A stretch of DNA of 64,000 nt from Artemia franciscana (GCF_032884065.1 NC_088873.1:1612001-1676000); one strand, 5' to 3'. Numbered from the stretch's first letter, positions 48,170 through 59,746 are shown. The notes: generated by a model from the letters alone, not told the origin. Program-made: numbers and translations.

Positions 48170-48640
48170 GATTAAACAAAAAAAAAGTTTTTCAACTCAA
48201 AATAAGGACATAATAAATAAGGTAACTCAAAATAAGGTAACATTGAAACTTAAAACAAAGAGAAATTATTAGTTATATAAGAGGGGTTAGCCCCCTCGCT
48301 CTTTACGCTAAAGTTCGAATTTTGGTCCAATTTTATAAGAATGACCCCTGAATCAAAAAGGTCGTTTAATTAGAATAAATAGCTCTTTTGAAAGTACTAA
48401 AAAAAACTTAGCGTAAAGAGCGAGTTATTGACGAGGGGAAGAATCCCCTTATACATAATAATTTCTGTTCGTTTTATGTTTTGACGTTGCTCCTCAGGTT
48501 CAGTTGAAAAAACTTTTTTTTTTTTTTTTTTTGTTTAATTCCTGGTCGTTTTTTAAATAATGCTGGGAAATCCGGCGCCCCATTCATAGAAAATTCCTTC
48601 CCTCGTGAAAAATTCCTCCATGGAAAGATCCTCCCACGTG
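48170..48640 (+). repeat. FB1 fragment
   Basis: Left and right hairpin arms (48235-48310, 48405-48500) with the GAATGACCCCTGAATCA spacer, then the start of the right region. Truncated at ~48640. Confidence 0.7.
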
Positions 48641-48712
48641 ACTGCAATGGCATTATGGATGAAATATTAATTGAGATGATATAAAAATGGCGAATACCAT
48701 TTAAAAATGGTG

Positions 48713-48820
<108 letters not shown>

Positions 48821-49353
48821 ATAGGCGTAGCTTGGGTAGTTGTCAGTTATCCCGACCTCACTCATGAAGTTTGATCTGTTTAAAATCTATTTTCTGTCTG
48901 TATTTGGAGATAATTAGCTCAGTCCCAGTGAGATGAACTACGATAGAGGTATATTATAATTAAATATATAATGTATATAGTTGGTTAGGCATTAAATACA
49001 ATGCGATCTGGGCGGCCTACTCTCCGTAATGCTCTGTAATAGTGTCCTTGACTTTGTTTCTAAAATATGATATTTTCATCATATTTTCGTATATACGCTT
49101 TATTAATGGTACTTAATGCAAGTCTGGAAACAACAACAAAAGAATCAGTACATTTTTGGATATACCATTGGGCCATACCCAGGCATGGGGTCTGAGATGC
49201 AACTGCGGGTACTTATCTGTTATAGCGACACTACTTAGCCTAAGTTGTTCATCAATTGATGGACTTTTGAACCGGTTTCTGTCACTAGTTTCTTTCAGCT
49301 TAGCGTTAGACAAGACAAAGACAGTTGACAGAAGAGATGAGAAATATAAAATT

Positions 49354-49522
49354 TGGGCTATATATTTGCACATTGGGGGGGGGGAGCATTTAGACAGTGT
49401 GAAGCTAGAAAACAATTTTTACTTCGTTATAGCCTATGCAGAATAATTATACCTAAAAAATTTTGTATGTAGACCCGCTAAACTTTACCCCGACCCCCCT
49501 AATATGCAAACATATGGCCCTA
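49354..49522. mobile_element. Short inverted-repeat element (MITE-like), copy 3
   Basis: GGGCTATATATTTGCACATT at the left and AATATGCAAACATATGGCCC at the right are imperfect inverted repeats, with the GACAGTGTGAAG...GCAGAATAAT centre shared with 9297-9464 and 11378-11551. Confidence 0.55.
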
Positions 49523-50073
49523 ATTTGTTTCTAAAGTAGCCTATTATAGGGTAAAAAACGGTGTCCAATTGAGCAAAATTATGTAAAACTCAAATTTTCA
49601 CATCTTGTTACCAAATGGGAATTGAGAAGAATTGTATCTATGTCAATGAATAGCTAAAAATCTAAGCTATGCATCAATATGGTTATTATTAAAATTGTTT
49701 TGGATTTAACGCTTGAAATTATCAGATTATTGATCACCTAGTGAGACCTCTTTTTGGAAATACCAATTATACTATTTTGATGTATATATCCTTTCAATGT
49801 TTCAGTTTTATTTACATATGAAGCGAAAGCTGATAGCCTTCTGATTCTAAAAATGTAACTTTTATTGCTTGATATTTATTCTGTGTAAATCATAAATGTT
49901 AAATTTTCAAATCATAAAGTTTTGGTACTTGTGTATTATTCAGAACACACTAAACAAGTGAAGTTAGATTCTTTCATGAAAACAAACTACGATGTGAAAA
50001 TCAGGTTTCATAGCCACAAAGATAGAACTCAATTTAGTTTGCTACACGTAGTGTTAGAAGATAGTGTCTGAAC

Positions 50074-50235
50074 ATGGATTTTGAAATGAAAATTTGGGAT
50101 TTGCCAGAGACTGAAAAAGGGGCAATTATATTTTTCAAGGATAAGGGGTTGTTGCCCACAACAAAACAGTGCGAAAATGGACACAACATGACTTTATACT
50201 CTTACGAGAAGGAACATTTTTGGGTAAAATTCTAG
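50074..50235 (+). pseudogene. Merlin/ISXO2-like transposase start, interrupted
   Basis: From ATG: MDFEMKIWDLPETEKGAIIF, then LLPTTKQCENGHNMTLYSYE and KEHFW, after which the frame enters the TGGGTAAAATTC end of a MITE and stops. Clearly homologous to 21756-21565 (-), which continues HFWKCN. Here the C-x2-GH half of the putative zinc site is present and the rest is lost. Confidence 0.55.
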
Positions 50236-50852
50236 TTAATTGACTTCTTGCTATCTCGGAAAGGGGTTAGGTTAGGAAAATGAAACTTTCAGGGATGGGT
50301 CTACAGGCTAAAGTATGGCCTGGGAAGGTATTTTGAAGCACCCACCTCCACTCCTTCTCCCTCTAGAGGGCCCTGAAATTTGCCTACATGACAGGTCTAT
50401 ACCTATTGAAATTTTGACAAAACAACATTTTACCTTAATTTTCTGTTACTAGTTGCTTTTTCTCTGCCTTTAGTTCTGAAAATGCAATTCCTGTTATTTG
50501 AGTAGAATTTTGAGCCATACCAATGTTTTTTTTTCAAAATTTAGGAAATGTATTTGCATATCTTTAAAACCTTATAAAATGGGATTGAGCAAAGTTATGA
50601 AGCTGAAAACAATTTTGTTGTACTACAATTAAGCAGAAGATCTATTTTGCAAGGTTTAACTTTTATAACACACATTTTTTAAAAGGTCATCAAAGGTCAG
50701 GGACCCATAGAGGAATAAGGAGTGGAGGTAGGTACTTCAAAATACCTTCTCAGGCCATACTTTAGCCTGTAGACCCATCCCTGAAAGTTTCATTTTCCTA
50801 ACCTAAACCCTTTCCGAGATAGCAAGAAGTCAATTAACTAGAATTTTACCCA
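50221..50852. mobile_element. Long-TIR MITE inserted in Merlin-like gene
   Basis: ~150-bp inverted repeats: left 50221-~50370 (TGGGTAAAATTCTAGTTAAT...CTACAGGCTAAAGTATGGCC), right ~50700-50852 its complement. The centre is unique. A short palindromic relative is at 51848-51998. Confidence 0.85.
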
Positions 50853-51124
50853 AACTAAAAATGCGTAAAGTGGGCTTGCTTACGGGTAACATTACCTATA
50901 GAGCGAAGCGTATTAGTCCATGATCCCCACGGGCAGCGGAGCGATGTCTGTATTCTACATTTATTCAACAAAGAGTGACTAAAAAAACTAAAAAAACTAA
51001 ACACTAAAAAAAAATTAAAGAATACAGACTTCGCACCGCTGCCCGCGGGCCTCATAATCTAATACGCTTTGCTCTATAGATAAAGTTACCTGTAAGCAAG
51101 CCCACTTCCCGTATTTTTAGTTTG
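50851..51124. mobile_element. Second MITE, ~105-bp TIRs
   Basis: CAAACTAAAAATGCGTAAAG... at the left and its near complement ending ...CGTATTTTTAGTTTG at the right. The arms carry GGGCTTGCTTAC, AGCGTATTAG and CGGGCAGCGG blocks. The loop is A-rich with CTAAAAAA units. It abuts the preceding MITE with a 2-bp overlap. Confidence 0.8.
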
Positions 51125-51419
51125 CCCCATGGAAGAGGGGAGTCAACCAGAAGTGGATGCGCTTCTAGAATTAACACTTCTAAGTGCTCTGAGAAAGTTT
51201 ACAGCACATGGAACGAAAGTAAACATTTACCTTTGGGATATTTCCTTATTATTAACCTAGCTTCATTTCTTGAATGTGGTGGCTATAAGACGCAAGTACC
51301 GTAGTTTTCCATAATTTTATTACTAAACTAGGCTATTATATTTTCGTCATATTTTGGTATATTTCATTATGATTAACCTAACTTCACTTCTTGAGTGGTG
51401 TGGCTATAAGGCACAAGAG

Positions 51420-52066
51420 TACTTGTGTATGTTTCAGAACACACTCATTAAGTGAAGTTGGGTTCTTTTGCGAAAAAAAAACTACAATGCAGGTACGTTT
51501 TAATTAAATATTTTGTATATAGAGGTGGTTAGATTAGGTTAATTAAGTATTTGATATAATGCACCCCACCCCCTAATGTGCAAATATGTAGCCCAAACTT
51601 TTGATAAAGATAATGAAATAAAACAAAATATGATGAAAATATAATACTTTATTAGTAAAATTGTAAAATTATAACTTAGAATTATGTACCCAGAACGCAG
51701 AAATGTCGTTAAGAATCGCGTTAAAAGAGGTCTTCCTTCTGCGGTCTTCCGACTGCAGTAATAAATGGTATTCTACTGTCAGCAAAAAACGTATTTACAC
51801 GGTAATTGACTTTTTTCAAAAATGGCCTATTTTTACACTTCCAAAAATGGGTAAAATTCTAGTTGAGTGACTTCTTGCTATCTCAGAAAGGGGTCAGGTT
51901 AGGAAAATGAAACTTTCAGGGATATGTCTACAGTTTCATTTTCCTAACCTAACCCCTTTCTGAGATAGCAAGAAGTCACTCAACTAGAATTTTACCCATG
52001 TTTTTTGTCCCATTTTTATACCTAACTTCACTTCTTAAGTGGGGTTGCTATAACAGATAAGCACCC
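51420..52066. mobile_element. Merlin-like element, second nested copy
   Basis: Left end ~51430 (GTACTTGTGTATGTTTCAGA...AAGTGAAGTTGGG), right end ~52066 (CTTCACTTCTTAAGTGGGG...GATAAGCACC). The inner segment CACTTCCAAAAATGG (minus: HFWKC codons) is the transposase site, immediately followed by the palindromic MITE. Confidence 0.55.
51848..51998. mobile_element. Near-perfect palindromic MITE, 66-bp arms
   Basis: Arms 51848-51913 and 51933-51998 are reverse complements at 65 of 66 positions, with a 19-nt loop. Same ends (TGGGTAAAATTCTAGTT) as 50221-50852, so it is an internal deletion derivative of that family. No open frame. Confidence 0.92.
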
Positions 52067-52639
52067 AACTGCAATTTAACCCAAAACAATAGGCCTACTT
52101 GTTTTATAACCCAGAATAATACAGGTTTTAGCCTAGCTAAAGTCTGATATAGCCATTGTTTTACAAACGGTAGAAATATTTATATTATGTTGTTCTTAAC
52201 ATAATTTGATTTCTTGTCTTTTGCAAGAAATCAAATTTCTTGGGCCATCTACTGATCTGCGGAAGTCCTTCCTACTCGTAGGCTATTCTTACTATAGGAT
52301 GAAAAAACAAACTTACTTTCATTTGACATTCTCTACTCAATCCATAACTTGGCCCGTGATACGCCATTTCCTAATTAGTCCACAATTATCTGCCAAATTT
52401 CGATTTTCAGACAAGTGAAAAACCCACAAACTAGCTATCCTTTAACCACAATTTACTTACTGACTCAATTGAACTGACAATACATTTACTGAGTTGCGTA
52501 ATAACTGATGGAGACTTTGCAGCTGGTCGCTTAAGGCTTACTTAAGCCTGGATGACGTTTTTATGCTAATAGCCTATGTACAATACCCGCATTTGTAAAA
52601 TAAAGTTGTAGCTTTCGCTTTTATGTACATGTTTTTATT

Positions 52640-53190
52640 TGTATATGTTACCACTGTGAATGTCCGAAATTCGTGGTATGTCGACATTCACCTCTGAATG
52701 TCTGATTAACCATTTTTTCCCCTTGGATTTAGTCAGCAATCCAGTCAATATCCTCCATAGCTCCAGCATTTTATTGGGGAGGAGGAGGAGAGGGTTCCAT
52801 ATCCATATAGTCAAGGAGTATCGGCTTTATGATTTTTTTGCAGATTATTTTGGGTGGGCAATTGCTCCCTGCCCCTAGAAACAACGCCCCTGCCACTGCC
52901 AGTCAACTTTTTCAGTTTAATGCAAGGTTTGACGATGCCAGGTTAGGTTGGGCTAGGTTGAGTTAGGTTTTTAACCGATTTCTTACATTCTTAATCTAAT
53001 TTAACCTAACCTAATAGAACACAGCCTAAATTAACATAACCTAAACTTAACTTTTACCGTCATTGTTTACGTAAGACTAAAAAATCTGACTCGGAAAGCT
53101 AATTGAATCCAAGCAGAAAAAAAAGGAATTTCGGACATTAACACGTGAAGGTCGACATTAATTATATTCCGGACATTCACCGTAACACAT
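52640..53190. mobile_element. Inverted-repeat element with GAATGTCCG iterations
   Basis: Left GTTACCACTGTGAATGTCCG, AAATTCG, TATGTCGACATTCACC; right the complement (CGGACATTCACCGTAACACA preceded by GGTCGACATTAAT and TTTCGGACATTAACACGTGA). The centre has degenerate (A)GGTTAGGTT runs and their complement (52938-52970, 52998-53050). No transposase frame and no clear target duplication. Confidence 0.6.
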
Positions 53191-53214
53191 GTACCTCTAG
53201 AATACATTGATTCT

Positions 53215-53785
53215 TTTTCAAATTAAATTAAAAAAACAAGTTTTTATCTGCAAGTCAGGAACGACATTAAAACTTAAAACAAACACAAATTATTCCGTGT
53301 ATGAAGGGGGTTGCCCCCTCCTCGACACCTCGCTCTTTACGCTAAAGTTTGACTCTTTCTCACAACTCTACTTTTTAAAAACAATAAAACACTTTAGCGT
53401 AAAGAGCCAGGCGTTGAGGAGGGGACGACACATTTCATATACGGAATAATTTCCGTTCGTTTTAGTTTTAATGTCGCTCCTTACTTGCAGATAAAAAACT
53501 TGTTTTTTTATTTAATTTCTGTACATTTTTTAATTAATGCATGTTTTGATTTCACATGAATAATTAAAATGAAATTTGCATGATTAATGTTTTTTTGGCT
53601 AAATGGCTTTCTCATAGTTTTGATCAGACGATTTTGATAAAAAAAAAGAAAGTAGTAGGGGAGAAGGTCTACTTACAAACCTATTTTTGGTTAATCAAAA
53701 AGGCAACTACAACTTTTTTTACGAATATTTGTATTAGTAATAAGTATATGTAAATTACAAATTAACTTACGTAGCGAAATTCTAT
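53215..53785 (+). repeat. FB1 fragment (left part)
   Basis: Hairpin module (arms ~53253-53348 and ~53392-53487) and spacer, ending abruptly at a Helitron fragment. Confidence 0.72.
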
Positions 53786-54711
53786 ATATGTAATAGATTG
53801 TCAGGTTTACCGACTCTTGAACATGCAACATATGATTGTCCATGGGAAAAACAATCCGTATTCAGATCTATACCTCATTATTCTAATGATTGCCCTTGAG
53901 CTTTGTTGATGATGATTACTAATCAAACATTCCCTGTGTCCCCATCGTCATTTATATATCCCCCTGTGCCCCCGGCGTCCCCGTTGTAGTTGTGTCCCTG
54001 TGTCCCAGTCGTCATTTATATTCCCTGCGTCCCGGTCGTTATTTGTGTCCCGGTGTCCCAGTCTGTAATATCTCTTTGAGTGTCCCGGTCGTCATTTATA
54101 TTCCCTGTGTCCCGGACGTCGTTTGTGTCCCAGTCTGTAATTTCGTCAGTCATATTCCCTGTGTCCCGGTGTCCCGGTCTTCATTTGTATCCCGGTGTCC
54201 CGGTCTATATATACATTCGTTTTTGAATTGGTATATGATGAAATAATTTTTTTTTGTTTTTTTCCTTTTTTATTTTTAGTTTTTTTGGTTTTTACCTTTT
54301 TTTTTAGCTTTTTTAGTTTTTTTTTCGTTTTTTTTTTAGTTTTTTTTTGTAGTTTTTACCTTTTTTAGTCTTTTTTTATTTTAGTTTTATTTTTTTTAGT
54401 TTTATTTTTTTCCTTTATTTTTCAGTTTTTTTTCCTTTTTTAGTTTTTTTTTCTTTTTCAGTTTTTAGTTTTTTATTTTTTTTATTAGTTTTTAGTTTTT
54501 TTTCTTTTTAGTTTTTTTTGTAGTTTTTACCTTTTTTTTAGTTTTTTTTTTAGTTTTTTAGCTTTTCTAGTTTTTTTTAGTATTTTCTTTTTAGTTTTTT
54601 TTTTAGTTTTTACCTTTTTAGTTTTTTTCTTCTTTTGTATTAATGCTAAAGCCAAGGTTCGAGCCTGGAACCTCTCGGACCTAGAACTTGGAACATAACG
54701 CTTTACCAACT
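53786..54711 (-). mobile_element. Helitron fragment, minus strand
   Basis: In minus orientation: tRNA-like module (54716-54650), T-rich arrays (54640-54245 on the plus strand), GTCCCGGTCGTCATTTATA minisatellite (54215-53935) and helicase tail (53930-53793). Both true ends are missing. The order equals that of the 6.0 and 18.7-kb copies. Confidence 0.72.
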
Positions 54712-56335
54712 CAGCTAAGTTTGACTCTTTGCCACAATTCTACTTTTTAAAATAATTAAAAACTTTAGCGTAAAGAGCGAGGGACTGCGGAGGGGACAAC
54801 CCATTTCATATACGGAGTAATTTCTGTTCGTTTTAAGTTTTAATGTCGCTCCTTACTTTCAGTACAAAAAACTAGTTTTTTTTTATTTAATTTCTGAACG
54901 TTTTTGAATTAATGCATGTTTGATTTTGGCTCTCCGCACATAAATTATTGAAATGAAATTAGTATATTAATTTTTTTTTGGCTAAATGGCTTTCTCTTAG
55001 TTTTGATCAGACGATTTTGAGAAATAAGGGGTGGGGAAGGAGGCCTAGCTGCCCTCCAATTTTTCGGTTACTTAAAAAGGCTACTAGAACTTTTAGTATT
55101 CAACGAACGTTTTTATTAGTAAAAAATATACGTACCTTAAGAATTAACTTACGTAACAAACTTTTATATTCTTATATTTTTATTATGTGTACGAGGGGGT
55201 TTGTACCCTCGTTAATACCTCGCTCTTTACACTAAATCGTAAGTTTTGTCCCAATTCTTTAAGAATGACCCCTGAATCAAAAAGGCCGTAGAATAAATAG
55301 TTGAAATCACTAAAAATATTTTAGAATAAAGAGCGAGGTATTTATCTCCTCCTAAATAACTCGCTCTTTACGCTAAAGTATTTTTAGAACCCCTCATATG
55401 CGTAATAATCTCTGTTCGTTTTAAATTTCAATGCTATTCCTTACTTTCATTTGAAAAAACGTTTTCATGTTTATTTTTTCATTGTTTTTTTTATAGTAAT
55501 GCTAGAAAATCCTGCGCCCTTTTCATTGAATTTTTCCTCCCCCATGACATATTCCTCAAAGGAAAGATCCTCCCACAAAGCCCTCTCCCATCAACCCCAC
55601 CCCCCAAACCAAAAAATCCCCATGAAAACGTCTGTACACTTCCCAATAACCATTACTATATGTAAACACTGGTCAAAGTTTGTAACTTGCAGCCCCTCCC
55701 TCAGGGATCGTGGAGGAGTAAGTCATTCCCAAAGACATAGTTATTATGGTTTTCGACTATGTTGAACAAAATGGCTATCTTAAAACTTTAATCTGTTGAC
55801 TTTTGGAAAAAATGAGCATGGGAGGGGGCCTATTTGCCCTCCAATTTTTTTGGTCACTTAAAAAGGGCACTAGAACTTTTCATTTCCGTTAGAATGAGCC
55901 CTCTCGCGACATTCAAGGACCACTTGGTCGATAAGGTGACCCCTGGGAAAAAAAAACAAAAAAAAAAACAAACAAACAAATAAACACGCACCCGTGATTT
56001 GTCTTCTGGCAAAAAATACAAAATTCCACATTTTTATGATAGGAGCTTGAAATTTTTGCTATAGAGTCCTCTGATATACCAAATGCGATAGTGTGATTTT
56101 CGTTAAGATTCTATGACTTTTAGGGGATGTTTCCCCCTTTTTTCCAAAATAGGGCAAATTTTCTCAGGCTTGTAGATAGGAGCTTGAAACTTCTATAGTA
56201 GGGTTAAGTTATATATTTAGAATCAGCGTAAAAATTCAATTCTTTTGATGTATCTTTTAGCATCAAAATTCCGTTTTTTGGAGTTCCGTTTACTATTGAG
56301 CCGGGTCGCCCCTTACTACAGTTCCTTACCACGAA
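54712..56335 (+). repeat. FB1 copy
   Basis: Starts mid-hairpin at AAGTTTGACTCTTT, contains right arms near 54765-54860 and 55375-55445, the full right region and the end GAGCCGGGTCGCCCCTTACT...ACCACGAACTGTTTGA. A small hairpin made of CGAGGTATTTATCTCCTCCT-type arms is at ~55330-55400. Confidence 0.75.
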
Positions 56336-56557
56336 CTGTTTGAAAAGAAAATAATTCGGTATTTGTAGATAGGAGCTTGAAACTTCTATAGTAGGGTAAA
56401 CTTATATATTTAGAATCAGCGTAAAAATTCAATTCTTTTGATGTATCTTTTAGCATCAAAATTCCGTTTTTTGGAGTTCCGTTTACTATTGAGCCGGGTC
56501 GCCCCTTACTACAGTTCCTTACCACGAACTGTTTGAAAAGAAAATAATTCGGTATTT
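56173..56557. repeat. Tandem duplication of FB1 right end (~189 bp)
   Basis: Two nearly identical units starting at GTAGATAGGAGCTTGAAACT (56174, 56367) and both including the terminal hairpin and AAGAAAATAATTCGGTATTT flank. The flank is included, so the duplication post-dates insertion. Confidence 0.9.
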
Positions 56558-56869
56558 CGGGGCTTCTGACATTATTACTCCTTTGCGGAAGTTAGGCTCA
56601 AAATTGAAAAAGGATTATATTTTTTCTCTGGGCCCCTTCCACCTCTTAGTTCGTTTATTTTCCCGTTAGTTTTCACCTGTTTTCGCTTTATAGTTGTGTT
56701 ATCTCTTAGCAGTTCTTTCGTTAGTTGAGTTATGGTTGTGGTATATATGTTTTATCGCTCGTATAGTTGTGTTATTTTCGAATTATACTCCATAATAGAG
56801 AGGCTCCGAACACCCAGCATTGTATATTAAACTCTTAATTTGACGTTTTTTTCTAACGTGACCAGATTC

Positions 56870-57705
56870 GTCCTGCGCCCTTTTCATTGAATTTTTCCCC
56901 CCATGGCATATTTCTCCAAGGAAATATCCTCCCACATAGTCCCCTCCCTCAACCCTACCCCCAAAACCAAAAAAATCCCCGCTGAAAACGTCTGTACACT
57001 TCCCAATAACCATTATTATATGTAAACACTGGTTGAAGTTTGTAAATTGCAACCCCCCCCCCAGGGACTGTGGGAGAGTATGTCATCCCCAAAAACATAG
57101 TTATTATGATTTTCGACTATGCTAAATAAAATGGCTATCTCAAAATTTTGATCCGTTGACTTTGGGAAAAAAATGAGCGTGGGAGGGGGCCTAGATGCCC
57201 TCCAATTTTTTTGGTCACTTAAAAAGGGCACTAGAACTTTTCATTTCCGTTAGAATGAGCCCTCTTGCGACATTCTAGGACCACTTGGTCGATACGATGA
57301 CCCCTGGGAAAAAAAAACAAAAAAACAAACAAACAAACAAATAAACACGCACCCGTGATTTGTCTTCTGGCAAAAAATGCAAAATTCCACATTTTTGTAG
57401 ATAGGAGCTTGAAACTTCTATAGTAGGGTTCTCTGATACGCTGAATCTGATGGTGTCATTTTCGTTAAGATCCTACGACTTTTAGGGGGTGTTTCCCCCT
57501 ATTTTCCTAAATAAGGCAAATTTTCTCAGGCTCGTAACTTTTGATGGCTAAGACTAAACTTGATGAAACTTATATATTTAAAATCAGCATTAAAATGCGA
57601 TTCTTTTGATGTAGCTATTGATATCAAAATTCAATTTTTTAGAGTTTTGGTTACTATTAAGCCGGATCGCTCCTTACTACAGTTCGTTACCACTAACTGT
57701 TTGAA
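56870..57705 (+). repeat. FB1 right region, third copy in the cluster
   Basis: From CCTGCGCCCTTTTCATTGAA to ACTACAGTTCGTTACCACTAACTG. Closely matches 55515-56335. Confidence 0.75.
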
Positions 57706-57804
57706 CAGTGGTCAAGGTTCATAACTTACAGTCCCTCTCCCGGGAACTGTGAGGGATTAAGTCGTCCCTAACGACATAAATCAACGACATAATCAAACCA
57801 ACAA

Positions 57805-57849
57805 CCCCCCCGAATTAAAAGAGACCTCTTTTAATTCGGGGGGGGGGGG
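57805..57849. repeat. Palindrome at Penelope junction
   Basis: C7-GAATTAAAAGAG, 2-nt spacer AC, CTCTTTTAATTC-G12. Perfect 19-bp arms. The right arm is coding sequence of an inverted Penelope-like fragment (residues ..IKRG..). Confidence 0.9.
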
Positions 57850-58275
57850 TGTTTTGATTCAAAATGTAAATACCTATTGTTTTGTGTTGGTTTTCTGTGG
57901 ATACTAAAATTAAGTTCATCTAAGATACGAATAATTAGGACATCTAGGAATGAGATTTTATTTCCAATTTCAATTTCTAAGGTAAACTGTAAATTCTTAT
58001 CATATGTATTAAGGTGATCTAAAAAACCCCTAAGTTCATTTTCCCAAAGTTCCAAAGTGAAATTGCGTCATCCATGTAACGTCCCCAAAAGACGTTTTCG
58101 AATTAATTTAAGTTTTTCAATTAAATCAACCGAATTGCATATATAAGATTTTTGAGAAAAAAACAAAGGTTTGAAGACTGTGCATAATCATTTTCCAATG
58201 TTGGAGGCGGGGGCTTTCGTACAAACTACAATTGACCTTAAAGGAAAGCCTTGCTTATGTAATTTTGTAATTACT
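57826..58275 (-). pseudogene. Inverted, internally deleted Penelope-like RT fragment
   Basis: The minus strand encodes pieces matching the adjacent element: a GFPLRSIVVCTKAP-like stretch, the SVDLIEKL region, a deletion, then W-G-x-x-MDDAISLWENE (catalytic YMDD region), FLDHLNTYDKNLQFTLE, ISFLDVLIIR and RKPTQNNRYLHFES. Several frame changes. It is head-to-head with the main element, a common arrangement for Penelope elements. Confidence 0.78.
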
Positions 58276-58289
58276 CGAAAAAAGAAAAA

Positions 58290-58595
58290 AAAAAGCTAGG
58301 CTGGCATTAAAAACGTGTGTTTAAATCATTTTTTTTCATTTCAATGAATTGCCTCGTTTCATAACAATTTATTTATTAGTCCTGGTTGAACTTCGCTGAG
58401 GTAAGGATGCTGGGATTGTTTTGAAAAACTGTTCATTTTAGTTTTATTGATTCTATCACCTTGTAAGTTGTTTTTTATTATATATCTGTATTGCTGAGGA
58501 CGGCCCTTAAACATAGGGCCGAAATACTCATTCTAATTTGTTTCCCACTGTCTTGAGAAATTTCCTATTGTTCTTCTCGTTTTTTGGTGTTTGTG
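58290..58595 (+). repeat. Penelope pLTR, left
   Basis: ~305 bp, clearly but imperfectly similar to 61130-61434. Carries a hammerhead-like core at 58494-58524. The ATG of the coding region (58596) directly follows. Confidence 0.85.
58494..58524 (+). ncRNA. Hammerhead-ribozyme-like core (left pLTR)
   Basis: CTGAGGA, then a 6-bp stem CGGCCC/GGGCCG with a 9-nt loop, then GAAA: the CUGANGA-stem II-GAAA core of a hammerhead. Penelope-like elements are known to encode hammerheads in these repeats. I cannot draw a convincing stem I, and the stem III/cleavage side reads ATTC here, so activity is doubtful. Confidence 0.5.
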
Positions 58596-59745
58596 ATGGA
58601 AAGGCAGTGTGGTCTTCGTCGTTATTTACGTCTCGCTTATGGGGAACAGTTGACCAATGATATATTTTACTTCATTAGTTTAGGCAAAAAACACGCTAAT
58701 ATTAGTAACCAACAAAAATTCTTGGAATCTTGCATATTTTAAAATCTTATTCCCAAGTCTTTAAGATCTAGATTACACTTAAATACCCGAAAAGAAGAGC
58801 AATTTGCTCATACATTACAATTAAAAACATTAATACACATTATTAAAGATAAAAAACAAAAAAGATACATTATTTGCTCTGAAAGGAAATCTCTAGAAAA
58901 GTTTTTTTTCGAAAATTTGTCTTCTAATGATTTTAACCAAGTTGCTGGATTAGAAAGAAATTTATTTAGTCATTATTTCCGCTTATCAAGGGAACGACTT
59001 ATTAAATAATTGGAAAACCAACGAAATGAATCATCAATAAATAACCCTATTTATGCTCCAAGATTCCCTCCTGGGCCAGCTGTGGTTAATATGTTTTCTA
59101 GGACGCTTGAACCATTGGAAATTCAAACACTCGAAAAAGGTCCAAAATTCTCTTTTCTTCCAAAACAAGTTCCTGTGGCAGATTTGATTCCTCTCTAGAT
59201 TCTTCTTTGCACAAATTGTATTCATCTATTTCCAACCCAGACTAAGTTAGGGCTAGTCTTATTGATAGACTTTACAATAATAAAAAAAATGAGAATCCTA
59301 CCGCCAATATAGAACCAGATAATTTGCGTGACCTAAGAATTCTATCCAGTTTCCGCAAAGATCCGCCCATTATTATAACTGAAGCAGATAAAGGCAATTC
59401 TTTGGTTGTCATGGATACGAAAATTTACGACACAAAAATTAATGCACATAATCCACGATCATACTGATCAGTTCGCTAAAAAAATTATAAAAGGATTAAA
59501 AGATCTAAAACAAAATGGTAAAATTACTCCCCAATTATATAATAAATATTTCCCCCGGGGCAGCTTTTGTCCAAAATTTTATGGTCTACCAAAACTACAT
59601 AGGCAAGGCATTCCTTTAATGCCAATTAGAGCTTGTACAAAACCCCCCATCCAACATTAGAAAATGGTTATGTACAGCCTTCAAACCTTTGCTTTTTTCT
59701 TAAAAATATATAATTTTTTCTTATATATGTAATTCGGCTGATTTA
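58596..59745 (+). pseudogene. Penelope-like protein, N-terminal half (broken)
   Basis: From ATG 58596: MERQCGLRRYLRLAYGEQLT, then SLGKKHANISNQQKF, stops near 58737 and 59007, then LEKGPKFSFLPKQVPVADLI (the conserved PLE 'LEKGPxF' segment), a stop near 59196, FRKDPPIIITEADKGNSLVV (ADKG motif), a frame change near 59430, and CPKFYGLPKLHRQGIPLMPI (RT template-grip motif). All motifs are collinear with the PLE family, so this is the decayed upstream part of the same protein as 59747-61042. Confidence 0.8.
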
Positions 59746-59746
59746 G

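Larger units (their letters stand above)
49924..51300. mobile_element. Merlin-like element with nested MITEs
   Basis: Left end GGTACTTGTGTATTATTCAG, right end GGCTATAAGACGCAAGTACC, with AAGTGAAGTTAG / CTTCATTTCTTGAA subterminal inverted blocks. Flanks AAAGTTTT / GTAGTTTT match at 6 of 8 positions (decayed duplication). Contains a transposase N-terminus (50074-50235) cut by the two inverted-repeat elements 50221-50852 and 50851-51124. Confidence 0.65.

Noticed and set aside
52306-52330. ATG AAA|GTAAGT on the minus strand as the missing start exon
   Set aside because: Phase fits, but two codons and a donor are expected by chance and nothing else supports it.
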